Of a stretch of 64,000 nucleotides of DNA, positions 59,244-64,000 are shown piece after piece. Position numbers and translations under genes: made by a program. The DNA is from Gnetum montanum (lineage: Eukaryota > Streptophyta > Gnetopsida > Gnetales > Gnetaceae). The notes under the pieces were generated by a model, which was not told the DNA's origin, made no database searches, and saw only the letters and a list, made by a program, of their open reading frames with translations. Each line of letters begins with the position of its first letter. Position 1 is the first letter of the stretch. The stretch lies in contig MNCI01002152.1 of the NCBI GenBank assembly GCA_015680685.1, forward strand, positions 249,344-313,343, given 5' to 3'.

Positions 59244-59250
59244 TATAAAT
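59244..59250 (+). promoter_or_regulatory. Internal TATA box with U3-like repeats (T)
   Basis: GGCCTATAAATGG lies about 450 bp before the env-like ATG. The 70 bp upstream contain GTTGATGCATCC, ATCAATGCA, GTTGACACATCC and CTCATCAATG, the same words as the U3 of the T LTR (GTTGATAGGCATG, CTCATCAATGCATG). Downstream sequence does not match the LTR, so it is not simply a nested LTR. Confidence 0.45.
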
Positions 59251-59698
59251 GGCAGCAAGGACTTAGCTAATTTCTCACTATTCTCATTCAACACCAAAGG
59301 AATTTTTTAGCTTTTGGAGCCTAGAGCCTTCCTAAGCCCATAACTTTTGAGCTACTTATTTGATTCACTCCGTTCTTCAATTCTATAGCTATCAAGGGTC
59401 AACTCTACATTGTGAGGGCCACAAATCTTAGGCTTTTATAGAAAATTTTTCAAAACTTTTCTAACTCCCATAAGGTTTAACTAAAAAAATAATATTAAAT
59501 AGCACTAATCCACTTTAGTTAAACCTCATAAACAAACTCTAGTAGCTATCAAAGTAAAATAATAAGAAAATAATATTCAAATATTAAACCAACCATAATC
59601 ACAACATTATCCTAAGTGTAATGAATCAAAGGAGACAAGGTGTCAAGTGTTCTAAGTTACACATCAATTACTAATCCTTGGTCATGTTGTGATTACAA

Positions 59699-62507
59699 AT
59701 GACACCAAGACACAAAAGAGTGTAGGAGGGAGGACTATCCTAAATGAGGAATAAGTGGTCTTGAGGAGGAAGAGGCTAATAGTAGCAGTAACCCCAAGAG
59801 GAAGTAATAGAAACACATGAAATGGGACCTCTTTAAGAGGAGCTTGAAGTGAAGTCTATTTGAGGCCTAGGTTGGGACCCAACCTAGAAGTCACTTTGAC
59901 AAAGGCCTGCCTAAAGAAAATCAATTCCAAGGAGGTTAAAGGTTCAATTCTTCAAGAACTTACCTTTGGTCCTTTCTTGGACTTAGCACAAAAGAGGTCA
60001 TAACGCAACTTCAAAGTTCTTCCATGTGGCTGATCCTTACTTTTAGCAGGGAATGGCAGATGGGGGAAACATAACTCTTCTAGAACAATAGGTAGGCCAA
60101 CACCACTATGAAAATAAAGGACATCAGTGTGTCATACTCTATGGAGGCCATCATAGAGGTCCTCAGGTTTCTAGATACTAGAGTAATCTTGGGGAAAATC
60201 TCAATGTAGACCCTAAAGTAAAGAAATAATGGATCCAATGGTGCTATGGAATGAACCATAATGAGTATGGTGTACTCACCAAGGTAAAAAGGGCATAATT
60301 TGAAATTATGACCTATCATCTTAATCCAATGATAATTCCATGTAAATTCACATTCTTTTCTACCTGTGCATGTGCTACTCTAAGCAGGAAATTCCCTATC
60401 AACATCCTGTAGCTCATCTTTCTTGAAATGGAGAAGTGCTTCAAAGAGAATAGCATGGGATAAAGACACTCCTATTTTCATGCCTAATCCAAAAATTATG
60501 TAAAGGGGGAGGAATAGACTACTATGTCAATGATATGTTGCATCATTCTCCTATCACATCCTAGAAGGATATGATGAAAAACAAAGTAGCCACCAAGTTA
60601 CAAGAAGAGGAGTAGACACCACCACTACCCACTTAAGAACAAGTAAATTTGGAGGCTTGTGCTACCATTGAGTGAACATACAAGCTCCATGAGCAACTCA
60701 TATAGTAGTAGTAGATAGCATAGTGTGATGGGAACCCATTAGTTTATTAGCCAACTATGAGCCATTTGAATAAGGTAACCAAAACCATTAGATGACCGGA
60801 GGGAACTACAACATTGTTTTCTACCCAAAGGATATAGGTGCACACAAGGTTGATTCCTAGCACTTGGGAAGTAATAGTATCCCTCTTAGAATAATAATAA
60901 TTCCTAGAAATTTTTGGGAACACCACCACTTTCTTGATGCACTTAGAGGAGGGAAAGGAGGTAATTGTCTTGGTGATGTAGCACCAAGGGCAGGAGACAA
61001 CCATGAAGATGGTAGCTAACTATGTGGTAGAAGCATTGAACACTCTTATAGCCTCTATGCCTAATATTTCTCAACTTAGGAACATGTAAAAATTTGCAGG
61101 AGTAGTAAGTGGAAAGCTAAGTGTAGCCTAGCACAAGGAGGTGTTGGATCAATTAGTGAAAATTGAGCAACCACTTCTAGAGATCTTTGATCTCCTAGAT
61201 ACAATCACTACAATATAGTCAAAGTTGCTAAAATCTTGGGCAAGCTCATCATTTTCAATGCCCAACTTGAGACATCTACATCTAAGAATTAATAATTGGC
61301 TATCCAAGTTATAGAGTTGAGAGCCAAACTAGCTAATCCCATCATGCTTAGCTAGGCCTTAAAAAGAGATGAAGATTTTTTACAACTTCAATACAAACAT
61401 CAAGACACTGAGCATGTAAAGGAGATGGAAAAATTTGATCAATCCTTAGTATAAGCCATGAACTACAACATCAGAAAGGATTTTTTAAAAGTTTGCAAGG
61501 AGAATCTAGTTTTAACCTAAGATAATCATTGCTTGCAAAATATTAAGGCACAAAAAGAACAAATGATGGAATTTGTGTAACAATAATGAGAGCATCTTGC
61601 CAAGGTGAATATGAATTTGAGGAGGTTGGCTACTAAGAATCGAAATCTCTTAATGGAGGAGGTTTTTTCCATTTGCTAGAAAATAGTAATTGAGGTAGCC
61701 ACCTAGAAGAACAGAGCCCTAAAATTTGAATGGGTGAAAAATCATTACAAGGACCAAGTTGGACTCTTCAAGGATGTGAATGAAAAAGAGATTTAATTGG
61801 TGAAAGCAAAAGTCAATGAGGCCCTCTAGTAACTTCAACAAGGAGGTGATGTGTGGTAGCCCATTTTTGATGGACACAATGTGTACAACAAAGATAAAAT
61901 CTACCTCAAGGAGTTGTAGATCAAGGAGATGAATGAGTACCTGGAGTTAGCCAATCTTTGGTATGAAAACTTGGTAATGCTGACTACTAAATTGTCAAGC
62001 TTTGAACTTGACTTGCAAGTGGCCAGCTCTTACCTCTTGTACAAGGCATAGTTCAAGCACCATAAGAAAATAAAGAAAAAGATAAAAATAGCTAATGCAA
62101 AGCTTGAAGTCTTCTGCATGCACTTCACACATCAATGATCAATCATGGAGAACTTTTCCAAGAGGATGAATGACTACTAAGAGCTACAAAACACTATTAA
62201 GATGTTTGACATTAAATGAAAACAATTTGCTACCTAGTTTTTCAACATCAAGGAGTTGTTTCCAACCATGCCCTATCTATGGGATGTTCCCATACTAGCT
62301 TACATTAGTGATGCCGCATGGACCATGTATGATTCCCAAAGAAAGGAGGAGAAGATGAAAGAAATATTGGATACTTTCTATCTTCCACTAGATATTGCAG
62401 TTGTAGTAGAATAGCCACAACCACCTCAGCCTTAACCACTGCATGCACTAGAAGTAGGGGAAGATCCTTCAATACCTTAGGAGTCTTCACCTAATGGGAC
62501 TATTTGA
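59699..62507 (+). pseudogene. T env-like ORF, decayed
   Basis: It starts at ATG 59699 (MTPRHKRV) and ends at TGA 62505-62507, about 935 codons, the same extent as copy A. The transposon-protein-like domain is at about 59930-60560 (ADPYF.QGMADGGNI, WIQWCYGMNHNEYGVLTK, MTYHLNPMIIPCK). The coiled-coil half runs from about 61140 to 62400, Glu/Lys/Leu/Gln-rich in scattered frames. Many TAG stops and several frameshifts are present. The AG of the splice-acceptor-like site seen in A and D is AA here. Confidence 0.65.
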
Positions 62508-62735
62508 TCTTATTATCATCTTTGATCATTAGAGGAGTTCTAGCCATCAATTTTTGTAAAGGTACTAAATTTTATTTTCATGAATACCCATTTTTTATAA
62601 TCATTGTCAATCTATATACTTGGACACTTAGCATTAGTTTTGGAGTTAGTTAGTTAGTCAATGGCTCAATACCTTCCAATATTTTGTAAGAAGCTTGATC
62701 CTTATTTTGTTCACTTGAGGATAAGTTTTTAGTTA

Positions 62736-62747
62736 GTTGTGGAGGCA
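62736..62747 (+). promoter_or_regulatory. Polypurine tract of T
   Basis: GTTGTGGAGGCA adjoins the 3' LTR start TGATGAATCATC; the GGAGG core is shared with copy A. Confidence 0.6.
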
Positions 62748-63577
62748 TGATGAATCATCACCAATGGGATGTGTTGATAGGCATGCTTCAACGCATTCTC
62801 ATCAATGCATGATTTGATGCATCAATGTGGTGTTTGAGTATACCTATATAAATGCATGTACCCATCACATTTATGGCATCATTAAGTCCATTGCTTAGGG
62901 AAGTTCTTATAGTTTGTTTTCTCAACAATTAGAATATTTTCTAAGTACCCGCAATAAGAGTGAATAAGTGTATAGATCCTTATTCGAGCATTGATGTACC
63001 TGGACACTTTGGTGTGACGAGAATAAAGACCAACTTCTTGAAATACCTTGTAGCATTTAGAGATAGCTTAATGTTTACTTTAATGCACTTTTTTATTCAT
63101 GTAATTTACTTCAATGCCCATTAGTTAATCAAATAAGATTAATTAATTGAAATAAGTATAACCACCTCAAACATAATGTTAATGCTTGTTAATTCTAGCA
63201 GTGACTCACACTTGGTAACCTAGCAACATTATAATGCATTCAAGATGTGTATAGTAGGTGGGGCTAGATGTTTATGTTTAGAAATAGCTTAAGGCATTAC
63301 ATAGTTTATTAGATTAATTAATAATTAATTACTTTGTTTTAAACTTAGGGTAAAATAGATAAAAAATATAAACTTATATAAATCATGTGTCTTAGTTACA
63401 CTTAACCATATAGTTGTACTTATACAAGTGAAACTAAGAAAACAATGATTGTGTGCCTAGATTCACTATCTTAGATAATGTACATTTAGAGAGCTAAAGT
63501 CTATAGAATTTGACCAGATTGTGTGTGAACACTTGTAATTCATATGATTGGGCATAGGATATACTCGTTTCTCATCA
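62748..63577 (+). repeat. 3' LTR of T (830 bp)
   Basis: TGATGAATCATCACC to TTTCTCATCA. TATATAAA at 62845-62852, with GATGCATC/ATCAATGC repeats at about 62770-62832. It aligns with 47935-48729. The target duplication CAACT follows. Confidence 0.9.
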
Positions 63578-64000
63578 CAACTCCAAGCATCTCCCCTATG
63601 GCCTACCTTATCAAATAGTGGTGAATGGTATTTAGGAGAAACCTACCAATTTTGGTAGAAAAAAAGTAGATGCTACAGTGAAAATTAAAGAGTCTCTATG
63701 TCATACTTAGTAGAGGAAATTGCTAAGGCCCTCAACATTCCAAATGAAGGAGCCAATGTGACACAAATTTCAACCAATTTAGACACCAATGCCAAGAGAT
63801 TATGGTTGCAAATGAAATACAACAAAGAAGACAAAGACTTGAGTGAACTCTCAATTAAAGAAAATATTTACTTCAATATTGGGACCTATCAATTATTTTC
63901 AACTAAAAGGCTTTAAAAAATTTCAACATATGTGACTAGAGGAAGTGCAATTTTAATTGGAAAATTTAATGTCAACATCATCCATTTGTTCTTCCTTGAA
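63578..64000 (+). pseudogene. D env-like ORF, part 2 (runs off the window)
   Basis: It resumes after the CAACT duplicate with SGEWYLGET, matching SGEWYLGET in copy A. The open frame 63698-63916 (SYLVEEIAKALNIPNEGANV ... LWLQMKYNKEDKDLSEL, FNIGTYQLFST) aligns with A at about 4540-4775. The end (FNVNIIHLFFLE) continues in homology to the window edge. Confidence 0.7.

Larger units (their letters stand above)
57447..59698 (+). other. T spacer between protease and env-like ORF (no RT/IN)
   Basis: A pyrimidine-rich tract at about 57750-57912 ends TTTATTTCCATCAG, splice-acceptor-like. The conserved block is at 58411-58443. 58830-58910 matches A and D. A repeat cluster (GTTGATGCATCC, TCATCAATG) and TATAAAT at 59244-59250 resemble the LTR promoter. 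An A/T-rich leader follows up to the env-like ATG. The frame at 58581-58889 is open but has no homologue that I recognise. Confidence 0.6.
47935..63577 (+). mobile_element. T: complete non-autonomous Athila-like element inside D
   Basis: Perfect 5-bp target duplication CAACT (47930-47934 and 63578-63582). 5' LTR, primer site, gag, protease, spacer, env-like ORF, polypurine tract and 3' LTR are all present in order. Without the inserted solo LTRs (50611-55743) the element is about 10.5 kb. It has no RT, RNase H or integrase, so movement would need enzymes from another element. Confidence 0.9.
22366..64000 (+). mobile_element. Element D: host Athila-like element split by S, G and T (continues past window)
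   Basis: Pieces in order: 5' LTR 22366-23243, primer site, gag 23387-25010, [S], gag 37413-37555, [G], gag and protease 43602-45239, spacer, env-like 47597-47934, [T], env-like 63578-64000. Each junction joins in homology with the uninterrupted copies. For example, the gag that stops at 25010 (DIEAS) resumes at 37413 (TNVEKVLNLVKKKF), matching EISTKVDKMLDFLDEKF in T. No RT or integrase lies in any D piece. The 3' LTR is beyond the window. Confidence 0.8.

Noticed and set aside
1-64000. A cellular gene with exons hidden between elements
   Set aside because: Every long conserved protein signal found belonged to a retroelement; no exon-like series with splice sites was seen.

Overview
This window looks like nuclear DNA of a large-genome seed plant. 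No cellular gene, rRNA, true tRNA or CRISPR array could be supported. Almost all of it is decayed LTR retrotransposon DNA: Ty3/gypsy of three kinds plus one Ty1/copia fragment. The sequence is AT-rich, long LTRs (0.8-2.9 kb) are nested in one another, and nearly every pol or gag frame is broken by point stops, often TAG where the family has Gln. Slow removal of old elements and probable heavy cytosine methylation fit a gymnosperm or similar giant genome, but that is inference; only 'plant' is firm.

Layout. 1-3011: minus-strand fragment of a Tat-like gypsy element (RNase H tail, integrase, then a ~36-bp minisatellite). 3012-8127: truncated copy 'A' of an Athila-like family (env-like pseudogene plus 3' LTR). 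8128-17668: Tekay/Del-type chromovirus 'R1' with truncated 5' LTR, decayed gag-pol with chromodomain, a ~1.4-kb unidentified insertion in gag, and a complete 2.7-kb 3' LTR. 17669-19652: tRNA/SINE-like head and a copia gag fragment. 19653-20491: a minus-strand Athila-family LTR. 20492-22158: env-like tail of element 'D0'. 22366 to beyond 64000: element 'D', whose 5' LTR doubles as the 3' LTR of D0.

D is one old element split by three insertions. 'S' (25011-37412) is a Tat-like gypsy element with an RNase H domain ahead of its RT. 'G' (37556-43601, minus) and 'T' (47935-63577) are relatives of D itself. T sits in D's env-like ORF with a perfect CAACT target duplication and in turn carries a minus-strand Tekay-type solo LTR (50611-55738), itself split by a second solo LTR of the same family (50992-53497).

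The most interesting content is the A/D/G/T family. It has LTRs of the form TGATGA...TCATCA, a tRNA-Asp-like primer site, a Gag-protease frame, a 1.4-2.8-kb spacer and an env-like ORF (domain resembling the plant transposon-protein family of Athila third ORFs, then a long coiled coil), but no reverse transcriptase or integrase where these should lie. The spacer holds a pyrimidine-rich tract, a conserved ~30-nt block, a TATA-like site and a splice-acceptor-like AG right before the env-like ATG. This suggests a non-autonomous lineage that kept gag, protease and env-like protein but relies on RT/IN supplied in trans. The assembly has two visible weak points (single N at 5332, 46 N at 36461-36506).
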